Source: Dichetophora obliterata (taxonomy: Eukaryota > Arthropoda > Insecta > Diptera > Sciomyzidae). From it: a stretch of DNA of 64,000 nucleotides. Positions within the stretch are counted from its first letter, which is position 1. Every line of letters starts with the position of its first letter. Below, piece by piece: positions 35,490-46,088 of this stretch. Where the stretch lies: contig OY986435.1 in NCBI GenBank assembly GCA_963920525.1, positions 265,131,299 through 265,195,298 on the forward strand. Direction: 5' to 3'. Under the pieces are notes generated by a model. It saw only the letters and a list, made by a program, of their open reading frames with translations, did no database searches and was not told the origin of the DNA. The position numbers were made by a program, and so were the translations under genes.

Positions 35490-36035
35490 GACAAAAAAAT
35501 GAATAACAAATGAATAAAGAATAAAACATGAATAATGAATAACAAAAGAATAATGAATAAAAAATGAATAATGAATAACAAATTAATAATGAGTAACAAA
35601 AGAATAATGAATAAAAAATGAATAATGAATAAAAAATGAATAATGAATAAAAAATTAATAATGAATAACAAATGAATAAAGAATAAAAAATGAATAATGA
35701 ATAAAATATGAATAATGAATAACAAATGAATAATGAATAAAAAATGAATAATGAATAAAAAATGAATAATGAATAACAAATTAATAAAGAATAAAAAATG
35801 AATAACGAATAAAAAATGAATAATGAATAAAAATAGAATAATTGAAAATTCTGTAATTCTTTGTGAATGGCTTTCTTTGTGAATAGCATTCAAATGAATA
35901 AAAAAATTGATTCATTATTCTGAATAACGAAAATGAATAATTGAAATGATTAATGAATCATTTTTTTAAAATTGAATGTGAATTAAAAATTGTATGTATA
36001 AATCAATTTTGCATTCATTGAATGCATTCTTATGT
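35490..36035. repeat. 18-bp ATTCATT array, right inverted arm
   Basis: The inverse of 33160-33690. The array proper lies at about 35495-35840 (AATGAATAATGAATAAAA units), and the unique part at 35845-36035 shares ATTCAGAATAATGAATCAA and TCATTTGAATGCTATTCACA (inverse). Two overlapping minus-strand frames of 226 and 145 codons exist only because the 18-bp period lacks stops. Confidence 0.85.
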
Positions 36036-36084
36036 CGTTATTCAGTTGTACTTAAAATTCTGAATATGAATGCAAACTTTACAG

Positions 36085-36400
36085 TTCTGACTGTCATGCA
36101 GGGGTCCCGGGTTCGAATCCCAAACAAGTCTTGGTCCGATGCTCTAACATTTCTTTTTATATTTCTTATCAAAAGAATTTTAAAACACATCAATTTACAG
36201 GAAACACAAAGTGTCTCCTGAGACACTTGCCTCAGATTCAATATCAAATGCTTCTAAAGCTCTCTGCCACACTTATAACCTTTTACACAAAAAGTTTCAC
36301 TGGATTACTACCTATTTTCCTTCTAAGGCGTCACCAATAATCTGGTCAAAGTGAGCCGGTCCTAAGACCAGCCGTCACCTTAGCCTAACCTATCCGAAGT
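36085..36400 (+). mobile_element. Possible 5'-truncated SINE
   Basis: A consensus-like B box GGTTCGAATCCC at about 36110-36121 follows GACTGTCATGCAGGGGTCCC, but no good A box lies at tRNA spacing upstream. The tail has CGGTCCTAAGACCAGCCGTC. It differs from SINE A and SINE B in this window. Confidence 0.4.
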
Positions 36401-36495
36401 TTTTAAACAATACTGCTTCTCTATTTGTTACTCTCTACAATTACTCGAAACTAGCTTCGACTTAACAAGAAAATTCTACGAGCAGTAAGTATACA

Positions 36496-36695
36496 GTCGG
36501 CCTTTGTAGTCTAGTGGAGAGTGCGCTAGACTATCAACCCAGAGGTCACTGTTTCGAATCCGGGCTCGGGCATGGGTCTTTTTACTTTCTTCGTTCTTTC
36601 CTACATTTCAGAGTTATAGAAAACTAAAAATCCACAATTAAATTGTGGAAAATGTGGAATTAAAGGACAGGAACAACTAAGGGCTGGAAATGCTT
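36496..36695 (+). mobile_element. SINE A copy 1, 5' part
   Basis: The tRNA-derived head has A box TAGTCTAGTGG (36507-36517) and B box GTTTCGAATCC at about 36551, with a clover-like order ending CGGGCTCGGGCA. The body continues with ACTTTCTTCGTTCTTTCCTA and AAAGGACAGGAACAACTAA. It breaks at AAATGCTT, where the element 36696-39844 begins, and resumes at 39845. The complete paralog is at 56703-57076. Confidence 0.9.
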
Positions 36696-37044
36696 AAGTG
36701 CGTGAAGATAAATTCGTCAATCCGACGCTAACTTAGCAAAGACTCAAACCATTACTTTTGGGAGGAAATTCAATTCGTTATTTTTGCAAAGTACGAATTT
36801 AACTTTTAGGAGGAAATTAAATTCGTTCTTATTGCAAAGTACGAATTTAACTTTTGGGGGGAATTTATATTAATTATATTTGCAAAGTGTGAGTGTAACT
36901 TTTGATTCGAATTTAGCTTTTGCCAAGAATTTTAAAATAATATTTTTGCAAAGAAAGAATTTAACTCTTGATATGAATTTAAGTCATGGCATCAACTCAT
37001 AAACATTTTTTAAAAGTAGTGAATGTTAGGTCCAAAGTACTAAG

Positions 37045-37073
37045 ATTATTTATTATTATTATTATTATTATTA
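37045..37073. repeat. (ATT)n microsatellite
   Basis: Nine or so ATT repeats in the core of the AAGTGCGTGAAG element. Confidence 0.95.
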
Positions 37074-38329
37074 AACATTTTTTAAATGTTAAAGAAAATT
37101 GTCAACTTACTTAAAGCACAACAAACGCAATAGAACACAACCCTCACACTCGATCACCGACGCTGTTTTTGTTTTCCAATGATCATAATATAAACGTGTA
37201 CTTGATGGCCAAAATTGTAATTGTGCACTTATAAGCTACATATCGTTTGAAAGGTGCTTTAATTTCCTGTAAAATGATATGCATAACAAAGACATTGTCC
37301 AGACAGATTTTGAGAAATTTTGCATGGAATCTTAGTACTTTGGACCTAACATTCACTAAATACTTTTAAAAAATGTTTATGACAAAAGTCTTAATTGTGC
37401 ACTTATAGACTATATATCGTTAGAAAGGTTGTTTAATTAACTATCTAATATTATGCAATACATATCGTTATACAATACATATATGCAATACATATATTTG
37501 ATAAAGGGATTTGTTCATAATAAGTTGATGCCATGACTTAAATTCATATCAAGGGTTAAATTCTTTCTTTGCAATAATATTATTTTAAAATTCTTGGCAA
37601 AAGCTAAATTCGAATCAAAAGTTACACTCACACTTTGCAAATATAAGGAATATAATTTCCTCCCAAAAGTTAAATTCGTACATTGCAATAAGAACGAATT
37701 TAATTTCCTCCCAAAAGTTAAATTCGTACCAGTGATCTGCAAGCGATGGCATTTTCGCTATTTGCAATCTACCCTCAACAAATACAGTGACAGTCTGACC
37801 GCACTACGCGAGCGCTGCGATTGTTGTGTCGAACATACTTGCAACATTGAAGCCAACTGTGTATGAGCGTGTCGTAAGACCACAATAATGCATGTTCGAG
37901 TTGTTGGTTTGATAACCAGCGCAGGGTCTTTTTAACTTCTGGTATGCAATGGTAGGTATGGTCATTAACAAGCAACAAAACAAAGACATAAAGCGTAACT
38001 CCTGCATAAAAAACCAGCGCTTATTTTGTTCTAAGTACACAAAGTATTTGCAGTAACATTGCAGTTACTTTGAGTGACTTTTGAGAGCGTGTAGCTCATA
38101 AGCTAATGGTTCAAATGAGCTGATTTCTTTTTTAAAATAAATTCTAAAGTTTAATTGAGTGAGCAATAAAATTTGTTTAGTAAATTTTTAAAGATCTTTA
38201 TTAAATTTCGTTTTTAAGAAATTATATCAGACGCCATTTTACTAAAAAACACCTTTAATCACTGTTTTTGATAAGATTTTGTATGCAAGCAGAACTTTAA
38301 TAAAGCTACAACTTTTGTTCAATTGTTCA

Positions 38330-38455
38330 AAATTTTGAAATAATAGGGTCGCCACCTAATAATATGTCTTTCAAGAGTTTAAAACTGATAATGACGTTTA
38401 AAACTCTTGAAAAGACATATTATTAGGTGGCAACCCTATTATTTCAAAATTTTAT
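38330..38455. repeat. Head-to-head palindrome at the satellite edge
   Basis: AAATAATAGGGTCGCCACCT and AATAATATGTCTTTCAAGAG on the left are mirrored after a short loop near 38390 by CTCTTGAAAAGACATATTAT and AGGTGGCAACCCTATTATTT. The array thus begins with one inverted half unit; arms are about 55-60 bp. Confidence 0.85.
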
Positions 38456-39200
38456 AATTTTGAAATTCTGACAACGATTCGGATTCGGATTCAGCGACCC
38501 ATTTTTGGTGTACATTTTTTTGCCAGCCCCAAATTCATAAAACTACAAAAAATTAAGGTGGCAACCCTATCCACCATCTTGAATTTTAAAATTCTGACTT
38601 TAGATTCGAAATCAGCGACCCCTAAATACTGATAAATGACGTTTAAAACTCTTGAAAAGACATATTATTAGGTGGCAACCCTATTATTTCAAAATTTTAT
38701 AATTTCGAAATTCTGACAATGGATTCGGATTCAGCGACCCATTTTTGGTGTACTTTTTTTTGCCAACCCCGAATTCATAAAACTACAAAAAATTAAGGTG
38801 GCAACCCTATCCACCATCTTGAATTTTAAAATTCTGACTATAGATTCGAAATCAGCGACCCCTTAACACTGATAAATGACGTTTAAAACATTTGAAAAGA
38901 CATATTATTAGGTGGCAACCCTATTATTTCAAAATTTTATAATTTTGAAATTCTGACAATGTATTCAGATTCAGCGACCCATTTTTAGCGTACCATTTTT
39001 TTTTTGCCAGCCCCGAATTAACAAAACTACAAAAAATTAAGGTGGCAACCCTATCCACCATCTTAAATTTTAAAACTGTGACATTATATTCGAAATCAAA
39101 TCCGTTGTCAGAATTTCAAAATTACAAGAATTCGCAAAAATGAAAAAATCTAGGTGGCAACTCTATCCGCCATCTTAAATTTTAAAGTTTGACATCATCT
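38392..39200. repeat. 240-245-bp tandem satellite, three units plus degenerate part
   Basis: Units begin with TGACGTTTAAAAC at 38392, 38637 and 38877 (spacing 245 and 240). Each unit itself has two halves containing GGTGGCAACCCTAT and ATTCAGCGACCC or AAATCAGCGACCCC, so the ancestral unit may be about 120 bp. The first two units are very similar; the last decays. An inverted relative lies at 18030-18500. Confidence 0.9.
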
Positions 39201-39844
39201 TCGAAATAAGTTACCCCTAAAAATTCCTAAAACTATTTACTCTATTCATACTGAAGTAATCTACAAACACTTGAGTAAAAATGCAGTGTACGCGCTGATT
39301 TCATCGTTCGTAAGCTTACATCTGTATCAGTGCTTAGCCGAAGTTGAAATCAACCTGCAATGGTACACGAGGCAGTAGCTCAAAATAATGCATAATTATA
39401 ACGATTGTCGTTCGTGCGCTGTGGTTTTTTATACACATAATTATTTTATGCAAACATCTATACTTTCCGAAGTCGAAGCACACATCACACAGTGTTTGAC
39501 TTTGGTACAATTGGCTAATGCAACATGCTTGATGTTGTAAGTGAGCTCGATGGCGTAGAATATGTTGCATGGTATTAATGATATTGAAATCATACAAAAA
39601 CCAAGTATGTACTGAGTGTAAAAGCAATTGCAGTTCATCGCTGCAGGTCTCTGATTCGTACTTTGCAAAAAGAACGAATTTAATTTCCTCCCAAAAGTTA
39701 AATTCGTACTTTGCAAGAAGAACGAATTTAATTTCCTCCCAAAAGTTTTCGCAAAGTACGAATTTATCTTTTTGCGGAGCAAAAGTAATGGTTTGAGTCT
39801 TCGCTAAGTTAGCGTCGGATTGACGAATTTATCTTCACGAACTT

Positions 39845-40024
39845 AAATGCTTGCAGAGGTTAAGGCAGGCATAACACTAGCCTCAGTTAAAAGCAATTCA
39901 AATTGTCTTTCACGTTTGTTTCGCCTAATCAATAATTCACGTATGGTTCCAATCAATTCCTCTAAATAATCTATCACTTTCCTTTCAAGCCAGAGACCAA
40001 ACCTTGTTTGTAAAAGGCGCATGT
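39845..40024 (+). mobile_element. SINE A copy 1, 3' part
   Basis: After the duplicated AAATGCTT the SINE continues with TTAAAAGCAATTCAAATTGT, GGTTCCAATCAATTCCTCTA and CCAAACCTTGTTTGTA, in step with the inverse of 56703-56884. Joined in concept to 36496-36695, the SINE is about 375 bp. Confidence 0.88.
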
Positions 40025-40465
40025 ATACTCGTTAATGTCTTGATTGATCACTCTAAATTTTTAGATATTTTGCAATGCTGGTCAAGCGGTTGATGTGTGT
40101 TAGGGGCTTGATTCGGGCTGAATCCTTCGTCAGTTCGTTTGTTTTCAGCGTGCGATAAACATGTCTGCAGCAAGAAAAGGCTGTTATTAAAAAATTTAAG
40201 ACGATAAACAATTTTTGGCAAAGCTTATTGACTCTTTCCTTTTATTTTTACGCTTCTTAATGCTTAGCTAATAATTACTTGATTAAGAAGTAATGTAATA
40301 TACGCGATTCAATCGTTCGCTTGACTCATCGCACGTCTGTGTTCTATTAAAAATAATTGTGAATGAAAGTTTGACGTAATGATTGATGTGTGTAAGGGAT
40401 AGCATCAATCCACATGTACGCTTGCTTGATGTCAAAGGATTGACCATGTAATGTCTGCATAAGAG
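40025..40465. other. No feature recognised
   Basis: Contains two loose repeats of TTGATGTGTGT(T/A)AGGG (near 40092 and 40383). No gene. Confidence 0.4.
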
Positions 40466-40617
40466 CTAGTTTCACAATCTAAACTTAATTTTTAAGCCAT
40501 ACTTAAGTCTAAGTTAAGTCTAGAAATTTGATGACTTTAGTTCGACTTAAGTATAAGTTTTTAGACTTAACTTACACTTTAGTATGGCTTAAAACTAAAG
40601 TTTTGGGTGTTAAACTG
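40466..40617. mobile_element. ~150-bp MITE with TTTTAAGCCATACT arms
   Basis: The left AGTTTCACAATCTAAACTTA and inverted right AGTTTAACACCCAAAACTTT are imperfect inverses, leading to matching TTTTAAGCCATACT. The short centre is also rich in AACTTAAG-type sequence. Target duplication not clear. Confidence 0.6.
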
Positions 40618-40984
40618 ACCCTGACTCGGCGAAAAAAATTTTAAAATAATTTAGTTTTGAATTTCTGCCCCGTTCGAAAGGAGCCCACTGAAAAATCCTT
40701 CCCATATCCGTATTGGTATTTCTTTTTGTGTTGGAAATCAAGTGCACAAAATTCGCGTTTTAAACATTACTGAATAAAGAAATTTTATCGCTCTACTGTT
40801 ACCTATCTCCATTTTTCTGTTTTAATGTGTCTTCTTTTGTAAACCTAGAATTAAACATTTACTTATGGAATAACCAGTTTCGTACTGAGTATAGTTTCGG
40901 AAAGCTCAAAAATATTTTAATATTTACTTTGCAATGAGATAAAATTAAGATATGTCGCCCATTTCACATGGTAGTGTTATATAT

Positions 40985-41200
40985 CAGTTTCACTGACCAT
41001 CTCCGATTTTGTTAAAATTTTTTCTTGGATTGGTTTATTGATTAGAAAACCAAATCAGAAGTTATTCAGTTTTAGAATCATTTATCGCTGCCAAAATAGG
41101 GTCTATTTTGAGACAACGTAGCTCGGTCAATTTAATTTCGATTTTCGTAAGTAAGGTATCATTAGAAAGGTCTTTTTTATGGGAAAAATAATCAACTTTT
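40985..41200 (+). repeat. Dispersed repeat R, copy 3
   Basis: Contains TGACCATCTCCGATTTTG, AAAATAGGGTCTATTTTGAG, ACAACGTAGCTCGGTCAATT and CGATTTTCGTAAGTAAGG, in the order seen at 9100-9370 (inverted) and 15765-15985. Confidence 0.55.
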
Positions 41201-43189
41201 GAAAAATTTCTATAAATTGGCCCATTCTTAATTTTAAAGTTTAATAATATGCCAGCAACAGATGCAAGTGAATAATTTGGAAAAAATTTTGTGCGACAAA
41301 AACAACATTGCTAGTTCGATTGAGTATTGTTTTGAGATAATAAAAATCATTAAAACTTTTCGAGGTTGGTTCGTATTTTGAAAAATATGTCCTCAGCTAT
41401 GACCCTATAACTCCAAAAATATTTGTTAATATTACAAATTTTTTGCATATTTACAAATAAGTCATTTATACCTTACATTTAAGCTATGATTTGAACTTAT
41501 TTGAGTACTACATTTGTGAAAGAGTTTAAAAAAATATCGTTTTTTTAACACTACCCCATTTTAAATTATGCAAAAATACGACTTTGATATATATTTTGGT
41601 TTTGTTTTTCTGTGTTGCTAAAAGAACAATTTTAAGGTACAAAGTATGATTGTAGCAGGTAAGATACTTTAGATATTGCGGTTTTAGTGGAATTTCTTAA
41701 AAAACATAAAGTGTGCTATAGTTTATGAACGCAGTGTATAGATGAAAGGAAAAATATTCGAAAAATGATGCTAAAAGCCGATTTATTGCAGTCCTCAGAA
41801 TTAAGTCTCATAACAAATAATGCAAAATATAAAGAATTTTTATTACTTTTTCTCTACATTTTTGCATGTCAAGGTATCATAACAACATTTCCTTCCCTTA
41901 CCATACCCCATTCATTCCATTTTCAACTCTTCGCAAGCGTACTAAAAGTGTTCACATAATTTTACCTGCCTTTTTACCTTCTTGTTCAATTTAAGCAAGC
42001 GGTTAACCTTTGCTGGTATGTTTTATTTCGTTCTGTTTATGTCGCTTTTCAATTTATTTCAATTAAACAGGCTTCAACTCAGCGTTAAGGGGGGAGGCGG
42101 GAGAGGGGGTTAAAGTTTAGGTATCTGCTTTGACATGTACCAAAGAAAGTTGTTGAAAGTTGAGTAAGGATGTTAGTTATTGCAAAATACCTCAGCTGTT
42201 AATTAAACTTTATCGTTCACGCTTATTTGTTGGTTTGACTTTGATAATATTATCCTTTGAAGTGGCATGAAACAGTGTTTACAGTATAATTTGTCAAAAA
42301 AAACAGTAAAAGTTTTGTACATTTATGTACATAATTTGATTATAGTGGTGGTTTGTTGACAGGGCGGGGAGAGTAGAAGGAAATATAAAATTTTTTAAGA
42401 AATGGAATATCTTATAGCTCAGCTGCTAATAACCATGTTTTTAAGAGATGCTTGGGTGCGGATTTTTATGCAATATTTAAAAGTATGCATCTTACAGTTT
42501 GTAATTGTTCTCAAGAAACTTGCATCTCTACTTTTGGTAGAATAAAAGTTAAAGGCAAGTTAAATACCGTGCTACTCGAACATGGTTTGTATTCCGCGTA
42601 TTTAGCTTTGTTTTTGCTTTATTTAGCTTTATTTGTGCTTTAGTAAAATCTCGTACTGTGATATATCGTGATATTAGCCGGTATTATCAGCATCTGCGCA
42701 CCTGATTAATTATGTATTGTATACTTAAATATATAATCATGTATTGATAGTATATCCGGTTAGAAACGAGAACATCAAGGAGACAACGCTCCTGGAGTTA
42801 TCAGTTTTTTTCGTCTATGATGGGCTTAAAGATGATATGCTAGGACAATATATAGAATTGATTTTATTAAAGCCCCGACCCAATGCTATTATCTCGCACA
42901 TTTATCAAGTTTAAGCTTGAGTAGGAACACGACTCATCTAGAATATTGGTTTATTCTCTCTGCAACTCAAGAACTCTTGCCAGAACTTCTTCGCTGACCA
43001 CCATATATAAAGGTCGGTATGCCGAAGTAGAATTCAACAGCACAACTTCTCTTCTGGAAAATAGCTTCTATCAAGCTGGTGCACAGTGCGTTATCCCATA
43101 CAAAAGTTGGACAAATATAAAGGAAGTGGCTCCTATGATAATGCAATTTTGAATGCTTGTTTAGTTTAAGCCAATTAAGAAAATTTTCA
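41201..43189. other. No feature recognised
   Basis: AT-rich sequence with short chance frames. The stretch 42720-43150 is a little less AT-rich and has a 68-codon frame (42946-43152), but no family resemblance. Confidence 0.4.
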
Positions 43190-43565
43190 AAAATGTTCGA
43201 AATCGGTAAGACCCTTGTGGTACCTCCCTAGGAGCTATATTAATTTTTCATTTGATTTTTTATGGTAGGTACAAACAAATCTTGACTGATCTTAGCAAAA
43301 ATTCGTCAGAAGTGTAGTCAAATAGATTAATAGATGCGTACTGAAAATGGTTAAAATTGATTAGACCCTACGGGTACCTCCTTTGGGACTATATTACTTT
43401 TTTACTTGATTTTGTATGGGAGGTGCGTACAAAGGTTGTCCAAACTTAGCAAAAGTTTGTCAGAAGGGTACTCAAATTGAGATATAGATGTGTACTAAAA
43501 ATGGTCGAGATCGGTTAGACCCTAGGAGTACCTACCTTGGACCTATTTTAATTTTTTGTACCTAA
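43190..43565 (+). repeat. ~153-bp tandem repeat, about 2.4 units
   Basis: Unit starts near 43191, 43344 and 43497 share AAATGGT(T/C)(A/G)A or close, GGTTAGACCCT and TACCTCC-type blocks, then TGATTTT(G/T)TATGG and AG(A/G)AG(T/G)GTA(G/C)TCAAAT. Moderate divergence between units. Possibly related to the array at 18800-19560. Confidence 0.75.
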
Positions 43566-45255
43566 TTTGTTATATACATTTCTCATTTTAAGCATTTTTT
43601 TCAGTATATTTGTAGGAATAAGTAGGTAAAGGTTTTATTGGGTTATATAAAATCCATACTAGTAGATTAAAAAAATGGCACTTAATCTAATAGAATTTTT
43701 TTTCATCGAAATTCTTCAATTTGTAAAATTTTTCTTTTGATAAGATCATATATTAAGATCACTAAAATATAAATAAAATTTTATACATCCTAAATTTGTT
43801 AATTCTATTTATTTACTCAAATATTTTTTACTAGCAAATACCCGCTGCTTCACCTGCGATAAAAATATTAAATACCATGTAAAAATTTTTAATTTTAAAA
43901 TAAAAGTACTTAGTTGTATTAAAACAAATTGAAAATATAAAAATTGTTGTCTTTGTTTTGTTTAATTTTGAAAAAATGGTATATATATTAAGAAATTACT
44001 TTATTTAATTTGAATAACTTATTTTAACGGTAATTCTTATGATGACATAAACTTACCTGGCTTTCTTTTTTTTTTACTTTTGAAAAAGTCCTGCATATTA
44101 GCATTATAAAAAATTTGGGTAAAAAAATTTTAAAACTTGTAATCAAAAATGTAATTTTTTACATATATTTTGAAAATAAATATATTCTTCTTAAATTGTT
44201 GAAGTTAATCGGCCTTCTTCATTTATTAATTGTTGTTATTGGGCTTCGGCCAAACAACAATTCTTCTTAAATTTAAAAAAAACCGTTATAATGACATTAA
44301 ACTTTTGGCGATATCTCAAAAACTAGAGACTTTCTCAATGCATTTTTGTATGGACAGTCGTTGATTAATAAAATTAACGGTAATTTTCTTTTCTTTTCGG
44401 AAATATTTTGTACGGATATTAGGTATGTTTTAAAAAAAACCTGTTATTATGACATTAAAATTCTTGCGATATCTCAAAACTATAGATTTTCTTAGTATAA
44501 CTCATAAGCCTCAGAATGAGAACAAAATTATTGAAATTTACAAATCGATTTTCATCCAATTTTCTTTGTTTGAAAGTTCAATTAAGTAAATTAGGAAAAT
44601 GAGAAAAGTTTTACCGTTACCTCACCAATACAATGTTTTATATTGTTTTCAAAAAAACGTCTTAAATATCCAACTTGTACTAAACAATAGGCCAAGAGTT
44701 GCTTTTGTTGTACATATTTTTTTAATTTAAATTTTTTTAAATTTTCATTTTCCTTACTCTTTCATATAACATAATTTACCTGCAAAAATTGTACTATTTT
44801 GACACAAACAGTTTCTATCATTAAAAATCATGGGCCACCTACCCCCTCCCCCCCTATGAATTTTTTATTAAAACTAATTTGCTTAAAATGTTGTTATATT
44901 TTATGCAATGTGCTACAGCTTAAAAACTAATTTATGTGAAAAACATTTTCAAATATAGCTTAAAAAAATAATTCTGTGAAAATTATTTCAAATATTTCAA
45001 ACTATATCAAAGTTATATACATAAATCTATGTTTTAATCTATTTCCTTATTTATATATTCATAGTTAAAGTTATAGTTATAGTAGAATTTATCCTGACCC
45101 AATTCAATGAATTTTTTATGATCGTTTTGTGAATTAGTAAAAGTGTAAATTGACCTTCAAACTAAACACATGCTAGACGTTTCCGTTTGAAACATCAATG
45201 AATGACTATCAGAATTTTCTGATATAGACAGCATTCTTATTGATGTATAGTATTG

Positions 45256-45310
45256 CCCTGCAGACGTTGTCCTATCGCAGACCACCTTACTGCGATATAC
45301 GAATTTTCAT
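45256..45310. repeat. Relative of the composite-repeat terminal block
   Basis: CAGACGTTGTCCTATCGCAG and ACCTTACTGCGATATACGAA resemble the end block at 9932-9975 and its inverse at 50045-50100. It lies inside the minus-strand Helitron. Confidence 0.5.
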
Positions 45311-45539
45311 GCTCTTCGGAAAAAAAATGTATATATTCGCCATTTTTAGTGCAAATTATCAAATTTTAGTCTATTACAACCAAAACCGTTCGAAGTATAA
45401 CATTTTAGATTAATTCTGGGCGGTAATGGGGGTGTGGAAAAATTTTTTTCACTTAAACCATCTCATACTCGAAACAATAGAGTGCCAAAATTTCAGCTCA
45501 ATTGAGCTTAAACCTAGTGCGCTTTGCTTTACTCCAAGC

Positions 45540-45838
45540 GTATCCCCCGGAAAGTGGACTTAACTAAAATGGGTCATGCCCATTTTTAGTAAAGTAATCG
45601 AAAGTAAAAAGATTACCAAATTCTAGTCTCATACGACCAAAATCGTCTGAAATATAGCATTTTTTGCAAAAAGTGGGCATGGAAAGAAGACATGGCAAAT
45701 CTAACATAGCATATTACGATAAAGTTGGAATAACAAATTGTTTGATACCTATATCGTGTTAATCGGTTCAGTGGTTCTTGCGTGATTGTCAAACACCCGT
45801 GTAGTGTCACAACGCTTTTATATATTCGTATTGATAGA
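45540..45838 (-). mobile_element. Nested Helitron 5' segment, minus strand
   Basis: On the minus strand a start near TCAATACGAATATATAAAAG leads to a body whose plus-strand text has CGACCAAAATCGTCTGAAAT and TGCCCATTTTTAGTAAAGTA, matching 22900-23144. It also has AATCGGTTCAGTGG, a phrase that recurs near other Helitron 5' ends here (46913 and, diverged, 63980). Confidence 0.5.
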
Positions 45839-45936
45839 CTAACACAATCTCAAGTGGGGAAAAGCAACTCCCCTCAAAACATTAACAAAGAAAATTAATT
45901 ACCACTGTATGAAAGCAAGAATCTCCCTGAAAGTAA

Positions 45937-46088
45937 AGCTGGATTCACTGATCACCTTCAGCATGTTTTTAAAGTTTTTTTCATATTAAGTTTTCGCTCA
46001 GAGAGAAACATTTCTGCACGCTCTCAACTTGATTAACATTATTTTAAATCACACAAAAACATGCTGAAGCTTATCAGTGAATTCAGCT
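45937..46088. mobile_element. 152-bp MITE, TAA target duplication
   Basis: The left AGCTGGATTCACTGATCACC and inverted right AGCTGAATTCACTGATAAGC lead to matching TTCAGCATGTTTTT arms. TAA lies outside both ends (45934-45936, 46089-46091). The 3-bp TWA target and size fit a PIF/Harbinger-type MITE. Confidence 0.8.

Larger units (their letters stand above)
37730..39653. mobile_element. 1.9-kb hAT-like non-autonomous element carrying a satellite
   Basis: The left CAGTGATCTGCA and inverted right CAGAGACCTGCA are hAT-style ends. The 8-bp target ATTCGTAC is perfectly duplicated at 37722-37729 and 39654-39661, inside one of the 48-bp subterminal units of the host element. The interior holds a 240-bp tandem array and no transposase frame, so superfamily rests on target length and CAG ends. 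Confidence 0.88.
36696..39844. mobile_element. TIR element of the AAGTGCGTGAAG family, inserted in SINE A
   Basis: The ends AAGTGCGTGAAGATAAATTC and (inverted) AAGTTCGTGAAGATAAATTC match the element at 6040-6716, and the same 48-bp AAATTCGTACTTTGCAA units occur near each end. The 8-bp target AAATGCTT is duplicated at 36688-36695 and 39845-39852. The undisrupted SINE at 56703-57076 holds a single copy, which proves the insertion. A hAT-like element (37730-39653) lies inside; without it and its 8-bp duplication this element would be about 1217 bp. No transposase gene is seen. Confidence 0.88.

Noticed and set aside
35209..35893. Minus-strand frames of 226 and 145 codons with a hexapeptide repeat
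   Set aside because: Produced by an 18-bp tandem array without stops, open in overlapping frames, and mirrored by the array at 33350-33718. No sign of selection on protein.
33160..36035. CRISPR-like array
   Set aside because: An 18-bp repeat with no spacers in eukaryotic AT-rich DNA; simple tandem array.
36496..36575. tRNA gene (also the like at 57000-57076, 23511, 16782, 57572)
   Set aside because: A and B boxes are present, but the stems do not pair fully and each head continues into a shared body, so they are tRNA-derived SINEs.
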